Assembly (NCBI GenBank): GCA_038246545.1
Contig: JBBRVW010000011.1
Location: forward strand, 35,225 to 99,224
Direction of reading: 5' to 3'
Source: JBBRVW01 sp038246545
GTDB taxonomy: Bacteria > Actinomycetota > Actinomycetes > JACCUZ01
Length of the DNA: 64,000 bases
The stretch's first letter is position 1. Every line of letters begins with the position of its first letter. The position numbers were made by a program, and so were the translations under genes. A model generated the notes under the pieces. That model made no database searches and was not told the DNA's origin. It saw only the letters and a program-made list of their open reading frames with translations. Positions 43,939-52,698 of this stretch are shown here, one piece after another.

Positions 43939-45318
43939 CTAGTGGGAGCCGCCCACGGCGGCGACTCTCTTCGCCAGCTCGCGGGCGGCGGGATGCAGTG
44001 CCTCGGTCCAGCCCGGATGCGGGTGGACGTGGTCGGCGAGCAGGTCGGCGTGGAGGCCGGCGCGCACTGCCAGGGCCAGCTCCGCACCCCAGGAGTCGGC
44101 GTGCGGCGCCACGAGGGCAGCACCCACCAGCGTGCCGTCGGTGGCTGCGAGCAGCTCGACCCGGCCGGCATGGGCCGGCCGCTCGATGAAGGCCCGAGCG
44201 GTGTCGTCGACGTCGGCGCTGGCGGACACGACCTCGCCGTCGGCCGTCTGCTCGGTGATGCCGACGCACGACACCGCCGGGTCGGTGTAGACGACCCGCG
44301 GCACCGCCCGGTAGTCGGCGTCCCGGCCGCGGCCGAGCAGCTCGTCGGACACGATCTCGGCCTGGTAGCTCGCGGTGTGCGTGAACGCGGCGACGCCGGT
44401 CACGTCACCCACCGCGAAGACGTCGGGCACGGCACTGCCGTCGGGCCGGAGCACCCGGCACCGCGGGTCGACCCGCAGCGCGCCGTCCTCCGGCTCGATC
44501 CCGAGGGACTCGAGCCCGAGGCCGTCACCACGCGGCCGCCGGCCGCCCGCCACGAGCAGCCGGTCGGCCTCGAGCACGTCGCCCCCCACCAGGTGCAGCC
44601 GGACACCCCCGTCGTCGGTCCGTTCCACCCGCGATGCCTCGGCGTCGACGTGCACCTCGACCCCGTGGTGCCGCAGGGCGTCGGCGACCAGGTCGCCGAC
44701 CCACGGCTGCTCCGCCGCCAGCAGCCGGGGCGCCACCTCGACGAGGGTCACCGTGCTGCCGAGCCGGGCGTACGCCTGGCCGAGCTCGCAGCCCACCGCG
44801 CCACCGCCGAGCACCAGCAGCCGGTCCGGACGGTCCGTGGCGGACAGCGCGTCGGCACTTCCCCAGGTCTGCACGCCGTCGATCCCGTCGACCAGCGGCA
44901 CGACCGGCTCGCTGCCCGTTCCGAGCACCAGGGCGCGGGTCCATCGCAGGGCCACGTGCGCGCCGTCGGGCCCTACGACGGTCAGCACCCCGGGTGCCGT
45001 GACGGTGGCCGTCCCGCGGAGCAGCCGGACGCCGCCGTCCACCATGGAGGCCGCGGTCGAGGTGTCGTTGCGGTGCTCGGCGGCCTCGTCGCGACGGCGT
45101 ACGGCCTCGTCCCAGCCGACGCCCTCGGCGGCCGAGACGAGCAGCGCCTTGCTCGGGATGCAGGCGACGTAGGGGCACTCGCCGCCCACCCGGAAGGCCT
45201 CGACGACCACGACGTCGACCCCCTCGGCGGCCAGCGCCTCGGCCACCGGCTGCCCGCCGGACCCGGCGCCCACCACCACGACCTCGGCGGTCCGCTCGCT
45301 GTGCTGCTGCTCCGTCAC
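43939..45318 (-). CDS. Pyridine nucleotide-disulfide oxidoreductase (Lpd/mercuric-reductase-like)
   Basis: A 459-residue flavoprotein. It has the FAD motif VVVGAGSGGQPVAEALAAEG, redox-active GGECPYVACIPSKALL (Cys-x4-Cys), NAD motif LVLGGGAVGCELGQAYARLG and ADRLLVAGGRRPR. The dimerisation domain ends HVHPHPGWTEAL with the catalytic His. It could be a dihydrolipoamide dehydrogenase paralogue; no 2-oxoacid dehydrogenase genes are nearby, so a general disulfide or quinone reductase is as likely. GTG 45318 is used. Confidence 0.88.
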   Translation of the reverse strand: MTEQQHSERTAEVVVVGAGSGGQPVAEALAAEGVDVVVVEAFRVGGECPYVACIPSKALLVSAAEGVGWDEAVRRRDEAAEHRNDTSTAASMVDGGVRLLRGTATVTAPGVLTVVGPDGAHVALRWTRALVLGTGSEPVVPLVDGIDGVQTWGSADALSATDRPDRLLVLGGGAVGCELGQAYARLGSTVTLVEVAPRLLAAEQPWVGDLVADALRHHGVEVHVDAEASRVERTDDGGVRLHLVGGDVLEADRLLVAGGRRPRGDGLGLESLGIEPEDGALRVDPRCRVLRPDGSAVPDVFAVGDVTGVAAFTHTASYQAEIVSDELLGRGRDADYRAVPRVVYTDPAVSCVGITEQTADGEVVSASADVDDTARAFIERPAHAGRVELLAATDGTLVGAALVAPHADSWGAELALAVRAGLHADLLADHVHPHPGWTEALHPAARELAKRVAAVGGSH

Positions 45319-45345
45319 GCCGCCAGCCTCCCCCGCCACCGAGGG

Positions 45346-46305
45346 CTAGAACGTCGCGCGGACGGCGCCGACCGGCACGCCGCCGCCGAGCAGCGGCGTC
45401 TCCGCCTGCTCGCCGAGGACAGCGGCCTCGACACCGAGGGCGCGCAGCGCCGCGGCCATCACCGGCGGCCGGGCCCGCTGGCCGCCGTCCTCGATCTTGA
45501 GGGCGACGGCGCGGCCGTCGGGGAGCGCGGCGGCGTAGACACCCTCGGCGCCGTCCTTCGCGACGAGTCCGGGGACGCCGGCCACCAGCGCCGTGACGTC
45601 GCGGCGGGTGCCACCGAGCCACTGCGGGTGGGCCCGGACGGCCTCGGCGACCCGGTGCTCCGGCGTGCCGGGCCCGGCCGTGGCGAGAGCGACGAACGCC
45701 CGCGCCAGCCCGGCGAGGGTGAGCGCGAGGAGCGGGGCGCCGCAGCCGTCGACCCCGGTGGCGGCGACCTGCTCGCCGGCCAGCCGCTCGACGGTCGCCC
45801 GCAGCTGCCGCTGCAGCGGGTGCCCTGGCTCGAGGTAGGTCTCGACGGGCCAGCTGTTCGCGGCGCAGGTGGCGAGCATCGCGGCGTGCTTGCCGGAGCA
45901 GTTCATGAGGACCCGGGCCGGGTGCCCGCCTCCCGCCGCGAACGCCAGCTTCTCGACCTCGTCGACCGGCCAGTCCGGCGGCGTCTGCAGCGCGGACTCG
46001 TCGAGCCCGGCGCCGGCCAGCACCCGGCGGACGCCCTCGATGTGGAAAGGCTCCCCGGAGTGGCTCGCGCAGGCCAGCGCCAGCAGCTCACCGTCGAGGT
46101 CGAGGCCCGCCTCGAGCATGGCGACCGCCTGCAGCGGCTTGTTCGACGAGCGCGGGAAGACAGGGACGTCGGGCGCGCCGAGGGCGAGCACCCGGCTGCC
46201 GTCGGCCGCCAGGGCGAGGACCGAGCCGTGGTGGTGGCCCTCGACGAAGCCGGACCGGACCACCTCGGCGACGACGACGGGCGAGGGCTGCGGGGTGTCG
46301 GTCAC
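45346..46305 (-). CDS. Asparaginase (Rhizobium etli-type family)
   Basis: A 319-residue protein of the asparaginase family unrelated to the E. coli enzymes. It has the SSNKPLQAVAML serine-lysine motif, CASHSGEPFH, the CSGKHAAML motif holding the Cys and Lys, and VDGCGAPLLAL. These match the residues seen in the R. etli enzyme family (structural Ser/Lys pairs). It would release ammonia from asparagine. It lies 20 bases upstream of the flavoprotein gene on the same strand. Confidence 0.87.
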   Translation of the reverse strand: MTDTPQPSPVVVAEVVRSGFVEGHHHGSVLALAADGSRVLALGAPDVPVFPRSSNKPLQAVAMLEAGLDLDGELLALACASHSGEPFHIEGVRRVLAGAGLDESALQTPPDWPVDEVEKLAFAAGGGHPARVLMNCSGKHAAMLATCAANSWPVETYLEPGHPLQRQLRATVERLAGEQVAATGVDGCGAPLLALTLAGLARAFVALATAGPGTPEHRVAEAVRAHPQWLGGTRRDVTALVAGVPGLVAKDGAEGVYAAALPDGRAVALKIEDGGQRARPPVMAAALRALGVEAAVLGEQAETPLLGGGVPVGAVRATF

Positions 46306-46328
46306 CCCGTGACCCTACGAGCGCGCCC

Positions 46329-46880
46329 CTACTTCTCGGCGAGCAGGTCGTCGACGGTGGCGCTGCCGCTCTTGTAGCGGGCGGCGACCTCGGCAGTGAG
46401 CGCGTCCATCACGGTCTGCACCGCGCGGCGGTCCTCGGAGATGCCGTGCTCGAACTCCTCCAGCCGGCCGAGGGCCGCCCGCAGGTCGTCGTCGGAGCGG
46501 TCCTCGACGTCGGAGACACCGACGTCGGCGATGACCTGTTCGACCCGCCGGCGGTGCTCGTCGACGCGCGACGGCTCGACCCGAAGGAAGCGGCCCAGGC
46601 CGTGGTCGCTGCGGCCGGTGTCGGCCAGGACCGCTGACAGGTGCTCGACGATCTTGTCGCCGCCGCCGGAGCGACGGGCCAGCTCTGCCCGCAGGATGTC
46701 CATCCGGCCCTGCAGCATGCGGCGCACGTAGGAGAGGTCGGCCTCCTCCTGCTCGGCCTCGCGACGGCGGGACCGCAGCTCGTCCATGTCGAGGCCGTCC
46801 AGGTCGCTGGCGAACCCGTCGGCCAGCACCAGGTCGATGCGGCGCCGGCCGTTGGGGTAGGGCTCGTGGCTGGTGGTCAT
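46329..46880 (-). CDS. rsiG: RsiG-type cyclic-di-GMP-responsive anti-sigma factor
   Basis: A 183-residue, mostly coiled-coil protein. The motif E(x3)S(x2)R(x3)Q(x3)D occurs twice: Glu46-Ser50-Arg53-Gln57-Asp61 and Glu144-Ser148-Arg151-Gln155-Asp159. This double motif defines Streptomyces RsiG, which with two bound c-di-GMP molecules sequesters the sigma factor WhiG. The two motif helices would pack as an antiparallel hairpin. No sigma factor gene is in the window. ATG 46880 overlaps the BKACE stop (ATGA). Confidence 0.88.
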   Translation of the reverse strand: MTTSHEPYPNGRRRIDLVLADGFASDLDGLDMDELRSRRREAEQEEADLSYVRRMLQGRMDILRAELARRSGGGDKIVEHLSAVLADTGRSDHGLGRFLRVEPSRVDEHRRRVEQVIADVGVSDVEDRSDDDLRAALGRLEEFEHGISEDRRAVQTVMDALTAEVAARYKSGSATVDDLLAEK

Positions 46881-47737
46881 CGGGTGTCCCCCGTCGTCTC
46901 GGGTGTCGTGCGGTCCTTGACGCGCAGCAGCGCGCGCGCCTCGTCGGTGGTCATGACCGGCCGCTGGGCGATCTCGGCCAGCTGGGCGGCACGCGCCACC
47001 AGCTCGTCGTTGCCGGTCACCGGGCGCCCCTTGCCGAAGGTGAGGGTGTCCTCCATGCCGACCCGCAGGTGCCCACCGGCCGAGAGCGCAGCCATGGCCA
47101 CGGCCAGCGAGGTACGGCCGATGCCGGTGGCGCTCCAGGAGCAGCCCGCCGGCAGCGCCGCCACCGCGGCCACCAGGGCATGAGTCGTGCCGGGCATCCC
47201 GCCGGGGACGCCCATCACGAGGTCGCAGTGCACGTGGCCGCCGTACGGCGCGCCGTAGGTGTCGAGGAGACGGTTCATCGACGCGACGTGCCCGAGGTCG
47301 AACAGCTCGAACTCGGGGACGACGCCGGCCGCCTGGCTCTGCTGGTACAGCTCGGCCATGAACGGCCAGGGGTTCAGGAAGACGTCGTCGCCGAAGTTCG
47401 TCGTGCCGCAGGTCAGCGAGCAGGAGTCGGGCTCGGCCTCGAGCACCCGCAGCCGGGCCTCGAGCGGGTCGGTGACCGCTCCGCCGGTGCTGAGCTGGAC
47501 CACGAGGGAGGTCGACTCGCGCAGCGCCTGGACGGTGGCCCGCAGCCGGCCGACGTCGAGCGTGGGTCGGGCGTCGTCGTCGCGGATGTGGACGTGGACC
47601 ATGGCGGCGCCCGCCGCCTCGCACGCCTTGGCCGCGGACACCAGCTCGTCCAGCGTGACGGGCAGCGCGGGAGCGTCCGACTTTGCGGTCTCGGCCCCGG
47701 TGGGGGCGACCGTGATCAGGGTCCGTGCGGGTGCCAC
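46877..47737 (-). CDS. BKACE/DUF849 beta-keto acid cleavage enzyme
   Basis: A 286-residue TIM-barrel enzyme. It cleaves a beta-keto acid using acetyl-CoA. Metal ligands are in VHVHIRDDD and GGHVHCDLVMGVP. FELFDLGHV and VRVKD-type C-terminal features follow the 3-keto-5-aminohexanoate cleavage family. Which beta-keto acid is used cannot be read from sequence. GTG 47737 starts it. It overlaps rsiG by four bases, an unexpected pairing of metabolism and anti-sigma factor. Confidence 0.87.
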   Translation of the reverse strand: MAPARTLITVAPTGAETAKSDAPALPVTLDELVSAAKACEAAGAAMVHVHIRDDDARPTLDVGRLRATVQALRESTSLVVQLSTGGAVTDPLEARLRVLEAEPDSCSLTCGTTNFGDDVFLNPWPFMAELYQQSQAAGVVPEFELFDLGHVASMNRLLDTYGAPYGGHVHCDLVMGVPGGMPGTTHALVAAVAALPAGCSWSATGIGRTSLAVAMAALSAGGHLRVGMEDTLTFGKGRPVTGNDELVARAAQLAEIAQRPVMTTDEARALLRVKDRTTPETTGDTR

Positions 47738-47952
47738 GCGGGCATCGTGTCACGTCCCGGGCACGCCCCGGAACGGACTCGGGCGAACCCGGCCGTCCGG
47801 ACGAGGGGTTGTACCGCACATTGGTGCCCGTGCCGCGCTCAACACTCCGTCCGCTCCTGCCGATGCGAACAGGGACCGGCCGGACCGTCCCCCAGCGGGA
47901 AGCCGCCAGGTCCGGCCCAGCACGTCCATGACTCGGGGAAGGGAGGCGGCTC

Positions 47953-50900
47953 GTGCCTGAGGGTGCCCTCCTCACCCACACCGTCGAGTCCGTGCTGCGT
48001 GACCTGGCCGACTCGCGGGCCACCGGCTGCCTCCTCGTCCGAGACCCGGAGGGCGACGAGGCCGAGGTCTTCCTGCGCGACGGGCAGGTGTACGCCGTCG
48101 GCGTCCCGGGCCGCCGCGTGCTGCTCGGCGTCCGACTGATGTCCCGCGGCGCTCTGACGCCCGAGGCCCTCGCCGAGGCGCTGGAGATCCAGCGCACCGA
48201 GCTGCAGGGCTGGCGGCTGGGCGAGCTGCTGGTGCACCTGGGCTACGTCGAGATCGAGGTGGTCGAGGAGTTCGTCGTCGAGCAGCTCAAGGACGCGCTC
48301 ACCGACCTGCTGGGCTGGCCGGTGGCCGCCTGGAAGTTCCGCAAGAACAAGAAGACCCGCCAGGACGTCGCACCCCCCACCCCGGTCGCCGAGCTGCTGG
48401 ACCACCTCCGCCTCCGGGCCACCACGTGGGAGACCATCGTCGCCGCGACCGGCGGCCCCGCCGCCGTCCCGACGCTCGACAACGCCTCGCCCTCCGACGA
48501 GGTCGCCCTCGGCCCGAACGAGTGGGCCCTGCTGTGCAAGGTCGACGGCAGCCGGGACGTCGCCGAGCTGGCGGTCGAGTGCGGGTTCACGCTGTTCGAG
48601 GCCGGCCAGGTCGTCATGCGCCTCGTCGAGGCCGGGCTGGTCTCCGTGCCCGGGTTCGATGCCGACGCCGTGGCCGGCGCAGCGACCAGCACCGCTGCGG
48701 TCGAGGACCTCGTCCTGGAGCAGGAGACGGCCGGCGAGCTCGACAGCGTCAACCGGCCCGGCGCCGAGCTGGTGCTGCCCGTCGTCCCAGTCGAGGAGCT
48801 GGCAGCCCGCGAGGCCGCCGAGCGCGCGGAGGCTGCGCGCACCGAGTCCGAGGAGCTGGCGAACGAGCTGCTGGCGTCCGAGCAGGCTGCGGCCGAGGAG
48901 TCGGCCCGGCTGGCCGCCGAGCGTGCGGCCGAGGCCGAGGCGCGCCGGGTGGCTGAGGAGGACGTGGCCCGCGAGGCCGAGCAGCGCAGGGTCATCTCGG
49001 AGACCAAGCGCCTGCAGGAGGCGGAGATCCTGCACCGCGAGCTCGAGGCGCTCGCCCAGAAGGAGGCGGCTGCCCGCGCCGAGCGGCAGGAGGCCCGACG
49101 CCGCGTCAAGGCCGAGGAGCAGGCCTTCGCCGAGGCCGCCGAGGCCGAGGCCCGCGCGCTCGCCGAGGCCGAGGCTCGCACGTTGGGCGAGGCCGCCGAG
49201 GCCGAGGCCCGCGCGTTGGCCGAGGCCGCCGAGGCCGAGGCTCGCGCGTTGGCCGAGGCCGCCGAGGCCGAGGCCCGGGCAGCCGAGGAGCAGGCCCGGC
49301 TGGACCGCGAGGCGGCCGAGACCGAGGCCCGCGCGCTGGCCGAGGCCGCCGAGGAGCAGGCCCGGCTGGACCGCGAGACGGCCGAGCGGGTCGAGGCCGA
49401 GGGCCCCGCCTGGGACGACCACCGCGCGTGGCTGGACGCCGAGCGCGCCGCCGCCGAGGACACCGCCTGGACCGACCACGCCGCCTGGCTCGAGGCCGAG
49501 CGCGCCGCCGTCGAGGCGCAGGCCTGGGCCGACCACGCCGACTGGCTGCGCCACGCCCGCACCGCGGCCGAAGGCCCCGCCTGGGACGACCACCGCACCT
49601 GGCTGGACGCCGAGCGCGCCGCCGCCGAGGACACCGCCTGGACCGACCATGCCGCCTGGCTCGAGGCCGAGCGCGCCGCCGTCGAGGCGCAGGCCTGGGC
49701 CGACCACGCCGACTGGCTCGAGGCGCGCGCCGCCCTGGAGGCCGAGCGCGCCGCCGTCGAGGCCGCCGCCTGGGCCGAGCACGCCGAGTGGCTGACCGCG
49801 CAGCGGGCCGCCGTCGAGGACGCCGCCTGGGCCGAGCACGCGCAGTGGGTAGCCGCCGAGCGCGCAGCTGCCGAGGAGCCGGCCTGGTCCGACCACGAGG
49901 CCTGGCTCGCCGAGCGGGCCGCCGAGGCCGCCGCCCGCAAGGCCGAGCTGCGCGCTGCCCGCGAGCAGGCCGAGCGCGAGCTGGCCGAGGAGGCTGCCCG
50001 CCGGGCCCGCAAGGCCGCCGACGCGAAGACCCAGCGCGAGGCCGAGCGGATCGCCCGCCTCGAGGCCGAGCGCAGCGAGCGCGAGGCGACCGACCGGATG
50101 GCCGCCGAGGCCGCGGAGGCGATCGCCGCCGCCGAGGCGGAGCGGGTCGCCGCCGAGCAGGTCGAGGCCGAGCGCGTCGCCGCCGAGCAGGTCGAGGCGC
50201 AGCGCGTCGCCGCCGAGCAGGCCGCCGCCGAACAGGCCGAGGCGGAGCGAATGGCCACCGAGCAGGCCGAGGCCGAGCGCGTGGCCACCGAGCAGGCCGA
50301 AGCCGAGCGCGTTGCTGCCGAGCAGGCCGCCGCCGAGCAGGCTGCCGCCGAGCAGGCTGCCGCCGAGCAGGCCGAAGCCGAGCGCGTTGCTGCCGAGCAG
50401 GCCGCCGCCGAGCAGGCTGCCGCCGAGCAGGCCGAGGCCGAGCGCGTTGCTGCCGAGCAGGCCGAAGCCGAGCGCGTTGCCGCCGAGCAGGCCGAAGCCG
50501 AGCGCGTTGCCGCCGAGCAGGCGGAGGCCGAGCAGGCCGCCGCCGAGCAGGCTGCCACCGAGCAGGCCGAAGCCGAGCGCATCGCCGCCGAGCAGGCCGA
50601 CGCCGAGCAGACGGAGGCCGAGCGACTCACCGCCGAGTACGCCGACGCCGAGCGGCTGGCCGCCGAGCAGGCTGCCCGCCTGGCGGCCGCGCCCCTGCCG
50701 GAGCCGGCCGGTCCGCAGGACGAGGACTCCGCCGCGCTGGCCGCGTCCGCCGCCAACCTGCTCACCGAGCTCACCCTCACGGCACCCACCCAGGCGCCGC
50801 TCGAGGTCGCCCCGGCGGCGCCGGTCGAGGAGGAGGTCAAGCCGGAGGTCGTCGACGACGGGCCGGCCCCGATGGTCGCCCGCGACCAGGCCGACACGGC

Positions 50901-51045
50901 CATGCTGCTGCGGGAGCTGTCCAGCCTCGGCTTCGGGATGGACGACGGCCCGTCCACGCCGTCCGCACCGTCAGCGCCGTCGGCTCCGCGCCAGGCGCCC
51001 GGCGCGGACAAGAAGAAGCGCAAGGGACTGTTCGGCCGCGGCTGA
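47953..51045 (+). CDS. Giant DUF4388-headed protein with 19-residue repeats and long coiled coil
   Basis: A 1030-residue protein. Residues 1-110 are a DUF4388 (PatA N-terminal-like) domain: ATGCLLVRDPEGDEAEVFLRDGQ. Residues 190-235 look like the winged-helix segment found with it (VDGSRDVAELAVECGFTLFE). Then come Ala/Glu-rich coils, nine repeats of AWxDHxxWLxAERAAxExx (about 486-665), and many AEQAEAERVA-type units (about 730-900). A basic end (KKKRKGLF) closes it. GTG 47953 has GGGAGG upstream. No membrane segment is seen. Structural or scaffolding roles are likely; the function is unknown. Confidence 0.85.
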   Translation: MPEGALLTHTVESVLRDLADSRATGCLLVRDPEGDEAEVFLRDGQVYAVGVPGRRVLLGVRLMSRGALTPEALAEALEIQRTELQGWRLGELLVHLGYVEIEVVEEFVVEQLKDALTDLLGWPVAAWKFRKNKKTRQDVAPPTPVAELLDHLRLRATTWETIVAATGGPAAVPTLDNASPSDEVALGPNEWALLCKVDGSRDVAELAVECGFTLFEAGQVVMRLVEAGLVSVPGFDADAVAGAATSTAAVEDLVLEQETAGELDSVNRPGAELVLPVVPVEELAAREAAERAEAARTESEELANELLASEQAAAEESARLAAERAAEAEARRVAEEDVAREAEQRRVISETKRLQEAEILHRELEALAQKEAAARAERQEARRRVKAEEQAFAEAAEAEARALAEAEARTLGEAAEAEARALAEAAEAEARALAEAAEAEARAAEEQARLDREAAETEARALAEAAEEQARLDRETAERVEAEGPAWDDHRAWLDAERAAAEDTAWTDHAAWLEAERAAVEAQAWADHADWLRHARTAAEGPAWDDHRTWLDAERAAAEDTAWTDHAAWLEAERAAVEAQAWADHADWLEARAALEAERAAVEAAAWAEHAEWLTAQRAAVEDAAWAEHAQWVAAERAAAEEPAWSDHEAWLAERAAEAAARKAELRAAREQAERELAEEAARRARKAADAKTQREAERIARLEAERSEREATDRMAAEAAEAIAAAEAERVAAEQVEAERVAAEQVEAQRVAAEQAAAEQAEAERMATEQAEAERVATEQAEAERVAAEQAAAEQAAAEQAAAEQAEAERVAAEQAAAEQAAAEQAEAERVAAEQAEAERVAAEQAEAERVAAEQAEAEQAAAEQAATEQAEAERIAAEQADAEQTEAERLTAEYADAERLAAEQAARLAAAPLPEPAGPQDEDSAALAASAANLLTELTLTAPTQAPLEVAPAAPVEEEVKPEVVDDGPAPMVARDQADTAMLLRELSSLGFGMDDGPSTPSAPSAPSAPRQAPGADKKKRKGLFGRG

Positions 51046-51090
51046 CCCGCCCACGCCCCCGACGCGTCGGCGGTCCGGGATCATGACGGC

Positions 51091-51525
51091 ATGCGTGCTG
51101 TCGTCCAGCGGGTCCGTACGGCCAGCGTCACCGTCGACGGCGAGGTCGTCGGCCGCATCGGCGACGGCACCGGCCAGGGGCTCTGCGTCCTCGTCGGCGT
51201 GACCCACGACGACACCGAGGCGACCGCGGCCCGGCTGGCGGCCAAGGTGCACGACCTGCGGATCCTCGACGACGAGCGCTCGGCCGCCGAGGCCGGCGCG
51301 CCGCTGCTCGTCGTCTCGCAGTTCACGCTCTACGGCGACACCCGCAAGGGCCGGCGCCCCACGTGGAACGCCGCCGCGCCCGCACCTGTCGCGGAGCCGC
51401 TGGTCGACCACGTCGTGGCGGTGCTGCGCGGGCGCGGGGCGCACGTCGAGACCGGCCGCTTCGGGGCCGACATGCAGCTGGCGCTCGTCAACGACGGCCC
51501 CGTCACCCTCCTCGTCGAGGTCTGA
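51091..51525 (+). CDS. dtd: D-aminoacyl-tRNA deacylase
   Basis: A 144-residue enzyme that hydrolyses D-amino acids and glycine mischarged on tRNA. It begins MRAVVQRVRTASVTVDGEVV. The two catalytic motifs SQFTLYGDTRKG and NDGPVTLLVEV are intact, and length is standard. It lies 45 bases after the giant repeat protein, on the same strand. A repeat element follows it. Confidence 0.96.
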   Translation: MRAVVQRVRTASVTVDGEVVGRIGDGTGQGLCVLVGVTHDDTEATAARLAAKVHDLRILDDERSAAEAGAPLLVVSQFTLYGDTRKGRRPTWNAAAPAPVAEPLVDHVVAVLRGRGAHVETGRFGADMQLALVNDGPVTLLVEV

Positions 51526-51572
51526 CCCACGCCGACCCCGCCCCCGCCCCGCCCCGCCCCCCCCCACCCACA

Positions 51573-51630
51573 AGATCCTTTGTGCGACGACACACCAGAC
51601 ACGCCGACGGTCCGGTGTGTCGGCGCACAT
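51573..51630. repeat. Interspersed palindromic repeat, copy B
   Basis: The segment AGATCCTTTGTGCGACGACA at 51573 matches copy A (24492) with one substitution. Bases 51581-51599 pair with 51611-51629 with two mismatches, so this copy folds into a shorter hairpin than copy A. Like copy A it lies between convergent genes (dtd and ygfZ). Confidence 0.75.
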
Positions 51631-51647
51631 TCGAGAGGGCGGCGCGG

Positions 51648-51757
51648 CGGGACGTGGGGCGGGAGGGCGGCGGCGGGGCGGGGCGGGGGCTGGGGGGTCG
51701 AGAGGGCGCGGGCGGGGCCGGGGGGGGCCCGGGGGGGCGGGGGGCGGGGGGGCGGGT
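51648..51757 (+). repeat. Extreme G-tract region (potential G-quadruplexes)
   Basis: This 110-base stretch is mostly runs of 3-7 G separated by single C or short linkers. A C-rich stretch at 51537-51569 faces it on the other side of repeat copy B, and parts of the two can pair. It lies six bases from the ygfZ stop, in the 3' untranslated area of both convergent genes. No gene is present. Confidence 0.65.
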
Positions 51758-51762
51758 GAGCG

Positions 51763-52698
51763 TCAGGCGGGGACGAGCACCTCTTGGGCGGCGGCAACGC
51801 CGGCGGTGACGAGCGGGGCGTCAGCGGGCGTCGAGCGCTTCACGACCGCCAGGGCGATCGGGCCGAGCTCGTAGTGGCGGGCCGACGACGTCACCGTGCC
51901 GACGGGACGCTCGCCGTCCACGGGCAGCACCGGCTCGCCGTGGGCGGGCAGCACCGACTCCGAGCCGTCGAGGTGCAGCAGCACCAGGCGGCGCGGGGGG
52001 CGGCCGAGGTTGTGCACCCGGGCAACCGTCTCCTGCCCGCGGTAGCAGCCCTTGTCGAGATGGACGGCGGTCTCGATCCATCCGACCTCGTGCGGGATGG
52101 TGCGGTGGTCGGTCTCGAGGCCGAACCGCGGCTTCCCGTCGGCGATCCGCAGGGCCTCGAGCGCCCAGACTCCGGCGAGCGGCCCCGCCAGCACGGCGTC
52201 CAGGTCGGCGCGCGGCACGAACGACTCGACACCGTGCGCGACGACGCGCGCCGGGGCGCCGGGCACACCGGTCGGGCACAGCACCACGGCGTAGGACGAC
52301 GAGAGGTCCTCGACCTCGACCTGCGACCAGAACTTCATCGTCTCCAGCCACGTCACGAGCGCGGTGGCCGTGCCCGGCTCCACGTGCAGCCAGACCGCCG
52401 AGCCGTCGTCGACGAGCTGCAGGTCGTGCTCGACGTGGCCGTGTGGCGAGAGAAGGAGCGCCTCGGTGGCGACTCCCGGCGCGAGCGTCTCGAGGTGCTG
52501 CGACGTGAGCGAGTGCAGCCAGGTGAGACGGTCGGGACCCGAGATCCGCACGACCGGCCGGTGCGACAGGTCGACCGACGCCTCGCCCGCGACGAGCGCT
52601 CGCTGCTCGCGGAACGGGTCACCGTAGTGCGCGGCGACACCCGCGTCCGGCGGGTCGGCCTCGACGGCGCCGGGCCGTGACAGCAGCGGGCTGGTCAT
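51763..52698 (-). CDS. ygfZ: YgfZ/GcvT-like folate-binding protein
   Basis: A 311-residue protein needed for some Fe-S enzymes. It has the signature KGCYRGQETVARVHNLG with the conserved cysteine, the N-terminal aminomethyltransferase-like fold (VVRISGPDRLTWLHSLTSQ) and the C-terminal barrel (PVGTVTSSARH). It is not a glycine-cleavage T protein because of the KGCYxGQE motif. ATG 52698 overlaps the Fur-family stop by four bases. Confidence 0.93.
   Translation of the reverse strand: MTSPLLSRPGAVEADPPDAGVAAHYGDPFREQRALVAGEASVDLSHRPVVRISGPDRLTWLHSLTSQHLETLAPGVATEALLLSPHGHVEHDLQLVDDGSAVWLHVEPGTATALVTWLETMKFWSQVEVEDLSSSYAVVLCPTGVPGAPARVVAHGVESFVPRADLDAVLAGPLAGVWALEALRIADGKPRFGLETDHRTIPHEVGWIETAVHLDKGCYRGQETVARVHNLGRPPRRLVLLHLDGSESVLPAHGEPVLPVDGERPVGTVTSSARHYELGPIALAVVKRSTPADAPLVTAGVAAAQEVLVPA

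Noticed and set aside
47839..49896. Gly/Leu-rich repetitive frame on the minus strand
   Set aside because: It is the antisense shadow of the plus-strand repeats and starts and ends without sensible signals.
48243..51023. 926-residue Ser/Ala-rich frame opposite the DUF4388 gene
   Set aside because: It mirrors the Ala/Glu repeats on the other strand. The plus-strand frame has a domain, a ribosome site and a normal start.
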